Made by a program: the position numbers and the translations under genes. From Rhodothermus profundi (GTDB taxonomy: Bacteria > Bacteroidota > Rhodothermia > Rhodothermales > Rhodothermaceae), in contig NZ_FRAU01000005.1 in the NCBI RefSeq assembly GCF_900142415.1, forward strand, positions 161,854-225,853: DNA of 64,000 nucleotides, read 5' to 3'. Of the stretch, positions 35,771-44,923 are shown one piece after another. Under the pieces are notes generated by a model. That model saw only the letters and a program-made list of their open reading frames with translations. It was not told where the DNA came from and ran no database searches. Numbering within the stretch: position 1 is the stretch's first letter; each line of letters starts with the position of its first letter.

Positions 35771-35956
35771 ATGGATCTGCAGCAGGTATTGCGCGGACTG
35801 ATCGTGGTTATCGTATTGCTGGTGGCTGCCGTACTACTGGGCGTGATTCTTCAGGTCGCCACCGCGCTGTTGAAGTTTGCCCTGAAGGTATTGCTCATCC
35901 TGATGGTTGTGCTCATCGTGCTCCGCTTTTTGGAAATGCTTCGCCGTCGGGTCTGA
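35771..35956 (+). CDS. Small membrane protein (61 aa)
   Basis: Begins MDLQQVLRGLIVVIVLLVAAVLLG and has two hydrophobic helices, ending in a basic RFLEMLRRRV. No family is recognised. It is 15 bp after the kelch-like gene and probably in the same transcript. Confidence 0.6.
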   Translation: MDLQQVLRGLIVVIVLLVAAVLLGVILQVATALLKFALKVLLILMVVLIVLRFLEMLRRRV

Positions 35957-35976
35957 TCTTCAAAACGCTTCCGACG

Positions 35977-35984
35977 TATCTTTG
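35977..35984 (+). promoter_or_regulatory. TATCTTTG promoter -7 element for the arginine deiminase gene
   Basis: TATCTTTG fits the Bacteroidota -7 consensus TAnnTTTG, 32 bp before the ATG of the deiminase. No good TTG lies 20 bases upstream, so the call is tentative. Confidence 0.45.
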
Positions 35985-36016
35985 CACGTCGTCTCTTTGA
36001 CCAACTGAAAAAAGAA

Positions 36017-37315
36017 ATGTCCACCACGGCCTCGCTTCCGACGGTTTCGTTTCGCTTTGCCATAACCTCGGAAATCGATCCGCTGCAGCAGGTGATCGTC
36101 CATACGCCCGGCGCCGAGCTCGAGCTGGTGATCCCTGAACAGCGGCTAACGTTGCTTTTCGATGACATTCTATTTCTGGAAGAAGCCCAGGCCGAACATC
36201 GACAGATGTGTGCGCTGTTCGAAAAAGTCGTTGGCTCGCAAGGCGCCGTGCTCCAGATCACCGATCTGCTGCGGACGGCCTTCGCCTCAGAGGCAGCGCG
36301 CGAAGCGTTTATCGAGCAACTCTGTCGCCTGCAGCCGGAAGCCAACTTGCAGGCCTTTGCCCGGGAACTGACCCGCCTGGAGCCAGACGAGCTCCTGCAT
36401 TTTGCGCTGACCGGACAGAGCCCGCTGCCGCTCAATGCGTCTCCGCTCCCTAACTTACTCTTTACGCGCGATCTGGCCGCTGTCGTCAACGATCATCTGA
36501 TCGTCAGCCATCCGGCTACCGCTGCCCGCGCCCGCGAAAGCCTGATCCTGCGCATCATTCTGGAATATCACCCGGGGTTTGCGGCGCTGCGTGACCACAT
36601 CATTTACCTGCCCGAAGGCGTTACCTTTGAAGGCGGCGATCTGCTGGTAGCCTCTCCCGAGGTGGTGCTGCTGGGGCATTCGGAGCGGACCTCACTGGGT
36701 GGGGTGGCCCACGTAGCCCGGTCGCTGTTCAGCCGCACGGCCGTTCGACACGTGCTCGTGGTGGATCTGCCCAAACAGCGCGCTTCCATGCACCTCGATA
36801 CCGTCTTCACGTTCGTCTCGGCCGATGAATGCGTCGTTTTCCCCCCGCTGCTCCATCAGGAAGGTAATGTGTTGCACCTGATGCCCGGTGATACGCCCGA
36901 GCAGTTCGTCACCGAAATGCCAGCCGATCTGAAGACAGCCCTGGAAAATCTGCTGGACCGCCCCCTGACGTTCATTCCCTGCGGCGGCGACAATCCGGTT
37001 CACCAGAAGCGCGAGCAGTGGACTGATGGGGCCAACTTCTTTGCCCTGGCTCCCGGCGTGGTAGTGGGATACGAGCGCAATCATTACACCTTCGAAGAAA
37101 TGCGGCGCCACGGCTACCGTGTCGTTACTGCCGAAAGCTTCCTGTCCTATTACGCCGAGAGCCCCTTCGCACCGGGCGCCGAAAAACTCGCCATCAAGCT
37201 GGAAGGAAACGAACTGTCGCGCGGCCGCGGCGGTCCCCGGTGCATGACCCTCCCGCTGGCCCGGCAAGTCATGCCCCCGGAGGCGAAGGCCTCTACGGCC
37301 CCTCAGCAGCGGTAG
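36017..37315 (+). CDS. arcA: Arginine deiminase family enzyme
   Basis: A 432-residue amidinotransferase-fold hydrolase with LFTRDLAAVV, EGGDLLV and SMHLDTVFTF containing the substrate-binding and catalytic His, and the nucleophile Cys409 in GRGGPRCMTLPL. It converts arginine to citrulline and ammonia in the cytoplasm. No carbamate kinase or ornithine carbamoyltransferase is next to it, so it may serve nitrogen use or pH defence. Its 3' end overlaps a convergent AT-rich gene by 23 bp. Confidence 0.88.
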   Translation: MSTTASLPTVSFRFAITSEIDPLQQVIVHTPGAELELVIPEQRLTLLFDDILFLEEAQAEHRQMCALFEKVVGSQGAVLQITDLLRTAFASEAAREAFIEQLCRLQPEANLQAFARELTRLEPDELLHFALTGQSPLPLNASPLPNLLFTRDLAAVVNDHLIVSHPATAARARESLILRIILEYHPGFAALRDHIIYLPEGVTFEGGDLLVASPEVVLLGHSERTSLGGVAHVARSLFSRTAVRHVLVVDLPKQRASMHLDTVFTFVSADECVVFPPLLHQEGNVLHLMPGDTPEQFVTEMPADLKTALENLLDRPLTFIPCGGDNPVHQKREQWTDGANFFALAPGVVVGYERNHYTFEEMRRHGYRVVTAESFLSYYAESPFAPGAEKLAIKLEGNELSRGRGGPRCMTLPLARQVMPPEAKASTAPQQR

Positions 37316-37712
37316 ACGCGTACTTCAACGAAATCGTCCAGAATACACCAAAAAACAGCACGGCAAGGATAAGTATTAAATAAATGAAGGAAGCTATCTC
37401 CATAAAAGGATCTCTAAACAATTGAATTATAATAACAGGCATGGCAAGCAAGATGGCAGCATAGCTGGCAAAAAGTCCTACTATAATAGTTTTTTCACCC
37501 TTGTTAACATTTAGCCGTTTATTTACACCGATCCATAATTTTAAGGCACACATTTCACCCGCTATTCCAACTCCACTCATCAAAATAGCAACCATGTTTT
37601 CATCATAATCGCTTATTTTCATAACAATCTTAATCACAAGATAATACAGTAAGGATAGTACAATCCATCCCACAATATAAGCAACGATCTGCTTAATCCT
37701 GGTTTGCATCAT
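37293..37712 (-). CDS. AT-rich membrane protein, about 139 aa
   Basis: Four hydrophobic segments (YIVGWIVLSLLYYLVIKIVM, MVAILMSGVGIAGEMCALKLW, IIVGLFASYAAILLAMPVII, FIYLILILAVLFFGVFW). Codon and base composition are clearly AT-rich compared with flanking genes. The family is not recognised. It overlaps the next upstream gene by 20 bp, and the two have a similar layout (four helices, charged hinge), so they may be diverged duplicates. Confidence 0.6.
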   Translation of the reverse strand: MMQTRIKQIVAYIVGWIVLSLLYYLVIKIVMKISDYDENMVAILMSGVGIAGEMCALKLWIGVNKRLNVNKGEKTIIVGLFASYAAILLAMPVIIIQLFRDPFMEIASFIYLILILAVLFFGVFWTISLKYASTAAEGP

Positions 37713-38175
37713 CTTTGCTGATCAATTTAAAACCGATCTTCGAGCTGAGCATAGACCGTGGAAGCAGTAAACTGGTCAGGTAAACAAGTATAAAAATGAC
37801 TACAAATAAAATTACAATGATAAAATAATCCACTTCATCCCATATAGTCCTATTCCAGATTTTCAGTTCAAAAAATATCAAAAACATGGCAAACACAGAT
37901 AGAACCAGTGCATATATATGAGACACAATTTGACTTATTCTTTTATTTTCCAATTCATAAGCTATAGTCAGAAGAAAATGAGCGAATCCAACGCCCGCGA
38001 GATTGATCACAGCAGCCCTTCCCAAAGCATTGAAGATTATCTTTAGATGAAATGCAGAACTTTCTTCCGAATTTGAATAGAATATAAAATCATTTATTAG
38101 AAATAATATTGACAGAATAAGCCAGTTAATCATGTAGAATAGAAAGGGCCTTCTCTGTAAAAACTTGCGCCACAT
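37693..38175 (-). CDS. AT-rich membrane protein, about 160 aa
   Basis: Starts MWRKFLQRRPFLFYMINWLI, with four hydrophobic helices and a C-terminal SSKIGFKLISKDDANQD. I set the start at an ATG preceded by AAGAAAGAG; the long open frame upstream of it runs antisense through tadA. The AT-rich composition sets it apart from its surroundings. The function is unknown. The pair sits between arcA and tadA. Confidence 0.6.
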   Translation of the reverse strand: MWRKFLQRRPFLFYMINWLILSILFLINDFIFYSNSEESSAFHLKIIFNALGRAAVINLAGVGFAHFLLTIAYELENKRISQIVSHIYALVLSVFAMFLIFFELKIWNRTIWDEVDYFIIVILFVVIFILVYLTSLLLPRSMLSSKIGFKLISKDDANQD

Positions 38176-38290
38176 TACTCTTTCTTTCTGAATAGCCACC
38201 CATATTTTCTGAATTTTAACGAAAATATCTATTTCACATTTATTCAAAACAATTTTTATTTGTCTTTTTAAAAGACCACAGAATGCAACC

Positions 38291-38764
38291 ATGAGCCTGC
38301 ATCGTCTGCTGGAGGCGCATCGGCGCTGGATGGCGGCTGCGCTCCGCGAAGCGGAGCAGGCCTTTGACGAAGGCGAAGTGCCCGTCGGCGCCGTCATCGT
38401 GAAAGACGGTCGGATTGTCGGGCGCGGCCACAACCGCGTTGAGCAGCTCAACGACCCTACGGCCCACGCCGAAATGCTGGCCATCACGGCTGCCTGCTCC
38501 ACGCTGAACACGAAATACCTGAACGGCTGCACGCTCTACGTGACGCTTGAACCCTGTCCCATGTGCGCCGGCGCCATGGTGTGGGCCCGGCTGGACCGGG
38601 TCGTCTTCGGCGCATTCGACGAAAAGGCCGGGGCGGCCTCCACGCTGTACAATATCCTGCAAGACCCTCGCCTGAACCATCGCGTGGAAGTTATCTCCGG
38701 GATAGAAGCCGACCGCGCAGCCGCGCTGCTTCAGCAATTCTTTCGCCAGCGCCGCACCGAATGA
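38291..38764 (+). CDS. tadA: tRNA-specific adenosine deaminase
   Basis: A 157-residue zinc deaminase. The catalytic His59 and Glu61 lie in AHAEM, and Cys89 and Cys92 in EPCPMC. It makes inosine at the wobble position of tRNA-Arg(ACG). It is the first GC-rich gene after the AT-rich membrane pair and is followed by ypdA 94 bp later. Confidence 0.93.
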   Translation: MSLHRLLEAHRRWMAAALREAEQAFDEGEVPVGAVIVKDGRIVGRGHNRVEQLNDPTAHAEMLAITAACSTLNTKYLNGCTLYVTLEPCPMCAGAMVWARLDRVVFGAFDEKAGAASTLYNILQDPRLNHRVEVISGIEADRAAALLQQFFRQRRTE

Positions 38765-38858
38765 AAGATGCTTTACGCAACACTTCATGGCTCAGCTCGA
38801 AACCCAACTGCACGCTCTCGGTACAGCCAGCAAGTTGTAGTAACAGCAGCCTGTGGCC

Positions 38859-39866
38859 ATGTGGGATGTCATCATCATCGGGGCAGGCCCTATTGGTCTG
38901 GCCTGCGGCATTGAAGCCCGCCGGCGTGGCCTCCGGGCGCTCCTCATCGAAAAAGGGGCGCTGGTGAATTCCTTTCTGGGATATCCTACCAATATGGAAT
39001 TCTTCTCGACCCCGGAGCTGATGGAAATTGGCGGGCATCCTTTTCCCACCCGTGGCTACAAACCCACCCGCGAGGAAGCCATTGAATACTACCGACGGGT
39101 AGCTGCAGTAGAACAGCTTCGCATTCGGCTCTATGAGCGCGTGTTGCGCGTGGACGGCTCGGACGGCAACTTCACGGTCGTTACGGAGAAAGGGACCTAC
39201 CCTGCCCGTAAAGTGGTGGTGGCCACCGGCTTCTTCGATATCCCCAACTATCTGAACGTACCGGGCGAGGATCTGCCCAACGTCACTCATTACTACAAGG
39301 AACCGTTTCCTTACAGTGGTCAGAAAGTGGCCGTTATCGGCGGGCGCAACTCAGCAGCCAAGGCGGCGCTGGACTGCTACCGGCACGGCGCTGAGGTGAC
39401 GCTCATCCACCGCGGACCGGCGCTGTCGGATAGAATCAAATATTGGATCCGCCCGGACATTGAAAACCGCATCCGCGAAGGCAGCATTCGGGCTTTTTTT
39501 AACACGCGTGTGCTGGCAATTCGGCCCGATAGCCTGCTGATTCAGACGCCCGACGGACAACGCGAACTCGAAAACGACTGGGTGCTGGCCATGACAGGCT
39601 ACCGGCCTGATCTGGATTTTCTCGCCCGACTGGGCATCCAGATCGGCGACGATCCGGCTCGCACGCCCTGTTATGACCCGGAAACTTTCGAAACCAACCG
39701 ACCCGGTCTGTACCTGGCCGGAACGGTCTGTGGCGGGTTGAACACAAGCCGGTGGTTTATTGAAAACGGTCGGCTGCATGCACCCCGCATCATGGAGCAC
39801 ATCGCTACCGGCCGCGTCGTCGAAGCTCCTGCCCTCGACGGCAGGCACTGGAAAACCGCAGAATAG
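38859..39866 (+). CDS. ypdA: YpdA-type bacillithiol disulfide reductase
   Basis: A 335-residue flavoprotein. The FAD motif IIIGAGPIGLACGIEARR starts near residue 5 and the NAD(P)H motif VAVIGGRNSAAKAALD sits near 162; a C-terminal PGLYLAGTVCGG follows. The order and the lone Cys in TVCGG distinguish YpdA from thioredoxin reductase, which has a CxxC. It reduces bacillithiol disulfide in the cytoplasm, so the organism probably makes bacillithiol; no biosynthetic gene is in the window. Confidence 0.87.
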   Translation: MWDVIIIGAGPIGLACGIEARRRGLRALLIEKGALVNSFLGYPTNMEFFSTPELMEIGGHPFPTRGYKPTREEAIEYYRRVAAVEQLRIRLYERVLRVDGSDGNFTVVTEKGTYPARKVVVATGFFDIPNYLNVPGEDLPNVTHYYKEPFPYSGQKVAVIGGRNSAAKAALDCYRHGAEVTLIHRGPALSDRIKYWIRPDIENRIREGSIRAFFNTRVLAIRPDSLLIQTPDGQRELENDWVLAMTGYRPDLDFLARLGIQIGDDPARTPCYDPETFETNRPGLYLAGTVCGGLNTSRWFIENGRLHAPRIMEHIATGRVVEAPALDGRHWKTAE

Positions 39867-40288
39867 CACAGAGGCGATCCCTCCTTGCGCCGAGAAAAAT
39901 CCAAAAAACAGGGGACACTTCCCGGGCAGGCTGCCGGCAAACAGCAGGGCATGCCAGGAACCACCCGTGGTGCAAAGAGCGGACGTTCGGCTTGCCTGTT
40001 CCTCGGAAGCAACGTACGATTCCAGCAGCAATGCTGACTCAGCGCGGCTGCCTGCGTCGGAGGCGGCTCAGAGAACCAGCAAGCATTTGCTGCCCAGCAT
40101 TTTCCCGGGACAGAGCGTGCTCATCGCATGAGGCGTCCTTTTTCGGCAGGGAAATGTAAGCTAATAGCGCGGTCTCCGTTCGAGCCAGGCTGCGCCTCAA
40201 TCCAAATCCCGCTGCAAGTCGCCCAGAACCGCGCACCACGCCGGGAGATGCCGGTGTTTCTCGGTGCTGCCCCCTGCGTTGAGTTCGT
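39867..40288. other. Intergenic region downstream of ypdA and engB, nothing recognised
   Basis: A 422-bp spacer between convergent ypdA and engB with no supported gene, tRNA-like fold or riboswitch signature. On the minus strand GGGA-AGTG-TCCC before a T-run (about 39905-39925) could be a weak terminator. Confidence 0.35.
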
Positions 40289-40885
40289 CTATGTTTTCCC
40301 CACTGTCACCTGCTCGATCCAGCGCCAGAGATCACGAAGGCCCAGACCGGTATGCGCTGAGGTCGGGATGACCGGTACCTCCATAGCACGCGCCTGCAGG
40401 GCCTGCTTGACTTCCCGCACGGCCTGAGTGCGCCGATTGCCCGACACCTTGTCGGCCTTGGTAAGCGCAATCAGATAGGGAACGTGCTGGCCGCGCATCA
40501 GATCCATCATCGCTTCGTCGAGCGGGGTGGGCGGATGCCGACTGTCAATCAGGTGGACAACGAGTGCCAATGCCGAGCGTTCTTGCAGGTAGCGTGTAAT
40601 CAGTCGTCCCCACAGCCGCCGCTCTGCTTGCGAAGTGCGCGCAAACCCGTAACCGGGCAGATCTACAAAATAAAGCCGTTCATTAACCCGGTAGAAGTTG
40701 AGCTGGCGCGTTTTGCCGGGTGTGCTGCTCGTGCGTGCCAGTCCGGGAGCCCGAAGCAGTGCATTCAGCAGCGAGCTCTTGCCCACATTGGAACGTCCCG
40801 CAAAGGCGACCTCAGGCAATCCGTCGTCGGGCAGATCCTCCCACCGCGTCACACTCCGGACAAAACGTGCTGCCGGTTTTTTCAT
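40289..40885 (-). CDS. engB: Ribosome biogenesis GTP-binding protein (YihA/YsxC)
   Basis: A 198-residue GTPase with G1 GRSNVGKSS (30-38), G3 DLPGYGFA, G4 LTKADKVSG and the family pattern STPGKTRQLNFYRV. It acts in assembly of the large ribosomal subunit. It starts 12 bp after sucD, so they probably share a transcript. The typical length supports this start. Confidence 0.94.
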   Translation of the reverse strand: MKKPAARFVRSVTRWEDLPDDGLPEVAFAGRSNVGKSSLLNALLRAPGLARTSSTPGKTRQLNFYRVNERLYFVDLPGYGFARTSQAERRLWGRLITRYLQERSALALVVHLIDSRHPPTPLDEAMMDLMRGQHVPYLIALTKADKVSGNRRTQAVREVKQALQARAMEVPVIPTSAHTGLGLRDLWRWIEQVTVGKT

Positions 40886-40897
40886 GGCAGCTTACTG

Positions 40898-41776
40898 TCA
40901 GGCCAGCGCGCCCAGGTGCTCCCGTACCGTCTCACCAATCAGGGCAGGATTACGGACAACCACCGCACCGGCGGCCTCCAGCGCCTTAAATTTCTCCTCG
41001 GCCGTTCCTTTCCCTCCTGCGATAATGGCTCCGGCGTGGCCCATGCGGCGTCCCGGAGGCGCCGTTGCCCCGGCAATGAAGGCAAAGACCGGCTTGGTCA
41101 TATGCTCCTTAATGAAGGCCGCCGCTTCCTCTTCGGCCGTTCCTCCGATCTCTCCAATAAGCACCACGGCTTCCGTTTCCGGATCGTTCTGAAACAGTTG
41201 AAGCGCGTCGGTGAAACGCAGCCCGATGATCGGATCGCCGCCGATCCCCACGGCAGTACTCTGCCCCAGGCCCAGACGCGTCAGTTGATCAACGGCTTCG
41301 TAGGTCAGGGTGCCCGAGCGCGAAACGACCCCGATGGGTCCTGCTTTAAAGATGGTGCCCGGCATAATTCCCACCTTGGCCTGTCCAGGTGTAATGACGC
41401 CGGGACAGTTGGGACCGATCAGCTTGGCGCCCTTCTGCCGGACGTAGTGATAGACCGGAATCATGTCACGTACCGGAATACCTTCCGTGATGCAGACGAT
41501 CACCTCAATGCCTGCATCGGCCGCTTCCAGAATGGCATCAGCGGCAAAAGCTGGCGGAACAAAAATGATGGATGTATTGGCCCCTTCCTTTTCGACGGCC
41601 TCAGCTACAGTGTTAAAGACGGGACGATCCAGATGCTTCTGCCCACCCTTCCCCGGCGTTACGCCAGCGACCACGTTGGTCCCATAGGCGATCATTTGCT
41701 CGGTGTGAAAAGTTCCTTCCTTACCGGTAATGCCCTGCACAACCAGGCGCGTGTTACGATCAACTAGAATACTCAT
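40898..41776 (-). CDS. sucD: Succinyl-CoA synthetase, alpha subunit
   Basis: A 292-residue CoA-binding subunit. N-terminal [15 protein letters not shown], CoA-binding [10 protein letters not shown] and the phosphorylated His247 in RMGHAGAII are present. It makes succinate and NTP from succinyl-CoA in the TCA cycle. The beta subunit gene (sucC), its usual neighbour, is not next to it. It lies between gatA and engB on the same strand. Confidence 0.95.
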   Translation of the reverse strand: MSILVDRNTRLVVQGITGKEGTFHTEQMIAYGTNVVAGVTPGKGGQKHLDRPVFNTVAEAVEKEGANTSIIFVPPAFAADAILEAADAGIEVIVCITEGIPVRDMIPVYHYVRQKGAKLIGPNCPGVITPGQAKVGIMPGTIFKAGPIGVVSRSGTLTYEAVDQLTRLGLGQSTAVGIGGDPIIGLRFTDALQLFQNDPETEAVVLIGEIGGTAEEEAAAFIKEHMTKPVFAFIAGATAPPGRRMGHAGAIIAGGKGTAEEKFKALEAAGAVVVRNPALIGETVREHLGALA

Positions 41777-41841
41777 GGGTCTTGCTCTTTGGCTCGTGGC
41801 GTTGGGTGCTTTTCAGAATTACGAAAAATGAACGCACTTTT

Positions 41842-43317
41842 TCACGCCGTCCCGCTTATTTCCATCAACGCCTGTCCTACCTGCAGCAGGGTAGCCTCGT
41901 CGAAGTGGCGTCCCAGCAACTGGGCGCCTACCGGGAAGCCACTCGAATGCGTTCCGATCGGCACCACCAGCCCTGGAACGCCGGCCAGGTTAGCGGTTAC
42001 GGTATAAATGTCATTCAGGTACATTTCGAGGGGATCATCCAGCTTACTGCCCAGCGGAAACGGGGGCGTTGGGGTAGCCGGGGTGAGCAGCACGTCGACC
42101 TGTTCGAAGGCCCGATCAAAGTCCTGGCGGATCAGTCGGCGCACGCGTTGCGCTTTGGCATAGTAGGCTTCGTAGTAGCCGGCCGACAGCACATAGGTCC
42201 CCAGCATGATGCGGCGTTTGACTTCCGTGCCAAAACCTTCGCTGCGCGACCGCACGTACAGTCGGTAGATGACCGAGTCGTCGCTGTCGCTTTCGGCCAG
42301 CTCCCGCCGAATCTGCTGCACATCGGCCCGGTATCCGTACCGGATACCGTCGTAGCGCGCCAGGTTACTGGAAGCCTCGGCCGTAGCCAAGATGTAGTAG
42401 GTCGCAATGCCGTATTCCGTGTGGGGCAGCGACACTTCTTCTACGATCGCGCCGGCTGCCTCAAGCTGGGCGGCCCGTTGCTCAATAAGCTGGCGAAATT
42501 CTGGATCAAGCCCCTCCGCAAAGTATTCACGCGGCAATCCAATGCGAAGTCCTTTAACAGGGCGTTGGAGTGCTGCCAGATAATCGGGGACTTCTACGGG
42601 CGCGCTCGTTGAATCCCAGCGATCCACGCCGGCGATCACCTGGAGAATGCGGGCGGCGTCTTCGACCGTATGCGTCATGGGGCCGATGGTATCGAACGAC
42701 GACGCATAGGCCACCAGCCCGTAGCGACTGACGCGTCCATAGGTGGGCTTCAGTCCCACGATTCCGCAGAAGGCGGAGGGTTGGCGAATGGAACCGCCCG
42801 TATCGCTTCCAAGCGCGGCCTGGCACATTCGGGCTGCCACGGCCACCGCCGATCCGCCCGATGAGCCGCCCGGCACATAATCCGGATTAAGCGGATGGCG
42901 GGCCGGACCAAAGTAAGAGGTTTCGTTCGACGAGCCCATAGCGAACTCGTCGCAGTTGGTCTTGCCGATAAAAATAGCGCCGGCTGCCCGTAGGCGTTCG
43001 ATAACCGTCGCGTCGTAAAGGGAAACGAAGTGTTCCAGCATGCGCGAGCCGCAGGTGACCCGCTGGTCTTTGATGCAGATGACATCCTTGACAGCCAGCA
43101 CCAGGCCTCCGAGCGGCGGGAGTGGCTCGCCGCGGGCCAGGCGTTCGTCCAACGCCCGCGCCTGGGCCCGTGCGCTTTCTGCATCCACCGAGATGAACGC
43201 GTTCAGGCGCGCATTGTCGGCCGCAATGCGTTCCAAAAAAGACGAGACCAGCGCTTCACAACTGGTCTCGCCCTGCTCCAGCGCCCGACGGGCGTCGGCA
43301 TAGGTCAGATATTCCAT
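41842..43317 (-). CDS. gatA: Glutamyl-tRNA(Gln) amidotransferase subunit A
   Basis: A 491-residue amidase-signature protein. The Ser-cis-Ser-Lys site is visible: Lys77 in LAVKDVI, Ser152-153 in GGSSGGSAV and nucleophile Ser176 in DTGGSIRQP. With GatB and GatC it amidates mischarged Glu-tRNA(Gln) or Asp-tRNA(Asn). gatB and gatC are not here. It sits 15 bp downstream of tatA. Confidence 0.94.
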   Translation of the reverse strand: MEYLTYADARRALEQGETSCEALVSSFLERIAADNARLNAFISVDAESARAQARALDERLARGEPLPPLGGLVLAVKDVICIKDQRVTCGSRMLEHFVSLYDATVIERLRAAGAIFIGKTNCDEFAMGSSNETSYFGPARHPLNPDYVPGGSSGGSAVAVAARMCQAALGSDTGGSIRQPSAFCGIVGLKPTYGRVSRYGLVAYASSFDTIGPMTHTVEDAARILQVIAGVDRWDSTSAPVEVPDYLAALQRPVKGLRIGLPREYFAEGLDPEFRQLIEQRAAQLEAAGAIVEEVSLPHTEYGIATYYILATAEASSNLARYDGIRYGYRADVQQIRRELAESDSDDSVIYRLYVRSRSEGFGTEVKRRIMLGTYVLSAGYYEAYYAKAQRVRRLIRQDFDRAFEQVDVLLTPATPTPPFPLGSKLDDPLEMYLNDIYTVTANLAGVPGLVVPIGTHSSGFPVGAQLLGRHFDEATLLQVGQALMEISGTA

Positions 43318-43332
43318 AGGAATCGTCGCTGC

Positions 43333-43617
43333 TCAATGCTGCGTGGGTTCCGAGGGCTGCGACGAACCGGCCGCCGGCTGCTGCGTCGGCGTCGCGGTGG
43401 TCCGTGCCGTCGGCGCTCCCTGCTGCGGCGCCCGAATCTGAGGGGTCTCTTCAACCTCTACAGAAATCTCGCGCGAAATTTCCCGGGTTGCTTCTTTAAA
43501 CTCCCGGATTCCCCGGCCCAGGCCACGCGCAATTTCAGGAATACGCTTGGCCCCAAAAACCAGGAGCACTACCAGAAAAATCAACAGTAATTCGGGCGCT
43601 CCAATGTTCCCAAACAT
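43333..43617 (-). CDS. tatA: Sec-independent protein translocase TatA/E
   Basis: A 94-residue protein. One membrane helix ([17 protein letters not shown]) is followed by the amphipathic helix [20 protein letters not shown], the FG-K hinge being conserved. A Pro/Gln/Thr-rich tail (residues 60-94) is disordered. It forms the Tat pore for folded proteins. TatC is not near. GAGGTG precedes the ATG. It is probably in an operon with gatA. Confidence 0.9.
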   Translation of the reverse strand: MFGNIGAPELLLIFLVVLLVFGAKRIPEIARGLGRGIREFKEATREISREISVEVEETPQIRAPQQGAPTARTTATPTQQPAAGSSQPSEPTQH

Positions 43618-43828
43618 GGCTTCACCTCAACAGGCATCTGGTGACACATGGCACACGTCGGCATGCAGCCGGCCATTCATAAGTTAAGCGATTCAAGGCC
43701 ACGCGTGCAGGAAAATCCCGCAAAAGCTGCATGCCTCCGACACGTGCGAAACGACTGCTTGAAATCGGGGTTCCGTCGGGCGAAACTCTGGCCGGACGTA
43801 GCCGTTTTTCTCTGGTAAAAAGCCCATC

Positions 43829-44908
43829 ATGGAAGCCCCGACAACGCTTACGCGCGATACGATCCTGACCTGGCCGAAGGCTGAACTGCACTGTCATCTG
43901 GACGGCTCATTGCGCCTGACCACGCTTCTGGAGCTGGCGCGCCAGCAGGGCAAGCTCCGTCTGCTTCCGGCCGACAGTCTCGAAGGTCTCGAAGAGATTC
44001 TGCGGCAGGTGGACACGGCCGACTCGCTGGAAGCGTATCTGGCCTGGTTCCGCTACACGGTGCCGGTCATGCAAACGCGCCAGGCATTGCGCCGCATTGC
44101 CTATGAACTGGCCGAAGACGCCGCCCGCGAAAACGTTCGTTACCTGGAAGTGCGTTACGCACCTGTACTGCACGTCGAAGAGGGCCTGAAGCTTGAACAG
44201 GTCAACGATGCCGTGCTAGACGGTCTGCGGGCAGCGGAACGCGATTTTGGCATTCGCACCGGATTGATTCTTTGCGGCCTGCGCCATTTGCCCGAGAGCG
44301 TCTCGATGCGCACCGCCGAGCTGGCCGTAGCCTATCGCAAGCGCGGCGTGGTCGCTTTCGATCTGGCCGGCGGAGAAGCTGGTCATCCTCCCAAGCACCA
44401 TTTGCATGCTTTTTATCTGGCCCGCAACCACCTGCTGAACCTGACCGTCCACGCCGGAGAATCCTGGGGCCCCGACTCTATCCATCAGGCGCTTTTCTAC
44501 TGTGGAGCCCACCGCATTGGCCATGGCGTTACCTTAGAGCAGGACCCGGATCTGCTTCAGTACGTCATCGATCATCAAATTCCCCTGGAAATCTGTCCTA
44601 CCAGCAACGTGCAGACCAAAGCCGTCGCCGACTATGCTTCGCATCCGCTCCGGCAATATGTTGCGCGCTCGGTACCGGTCACCATTAACACCGACAATCG
44701 TCTCTTTAGCCGCACCACCCTGACTGACGAACTCTGGCGCGTGCATCGCCATTGTGGACTGGACGTGCAGCAGCTCCGAACGGTCGTGCTCAACAGTTTT
44801 CGTCATGCGTTCCTGCACTGGGACGAAAAACAGGAACTGCTGCGCGATGTGGAAGCCAGGCTCAATCAGTTACTGGCTGGCCTTTCGCAACCTTCTCCAA
44901 CTTCCTGA
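43829..44908 (+). CDS. Adenosine deaminase family protein
   Basis: A 359-residue metal hydrolase. Metal and catalytic motifs: AELHCHLDGSLR, VHAGES, HRIGHGV and INTDNRLFS. Adenosine deaminases have TDDP where this has TDNR, a variant common in bacterial ADA-like proteins. It probably deaminates adenosine or a related purine. It is divergent from tatA, and its stop is 15 bp before aroA. Confidence 0.84.
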   Translation: MEAPTTLTRDTILTWPKAELHCHLDGSLRLTTLLELARQQGKLRLLPADSLEGLEEILRQVDTADSLEAYLAWFRYTVPVMQTRQALRRIAYELAEDAARENVRYLEVRYAPVLHVEEGLKLEQVNDAVLDGLRAAERDFGIRTGLILCGLRHLPESVSMRTAELAVAYRKRGVVAFDLAGGEAGHPPKHHLHAFYLARNHLLNLTVHAGESWGPDSIHQALFYCGAHRIGHGVTLEQDPDLLQYVIDHQIPLEICPTSNVQTKAVADYASHPLRQYVARSVPVTINTDNRLFSRTTLTDELWRVHRHCGLDVQQLRTVVLNSFRHAFLHWDEKQELLRDVEARLNQLLAGLSQPSPTS

Positions 44909-44923
44909 AACCAGCCTCTGTCC

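Noticed and set aside
40170-40200. CGTTCGAGCC resembling a tRNA T-loop
   Set aside because: The flanking bases do not form a T-stem and no acceptor or anticodon arms were found.
44690-44720. TDNR in place of TDDP in the adenosine deaminase
   Set aside because: Not unusual enough: many bacterial ADA-like proteins carry this variant.
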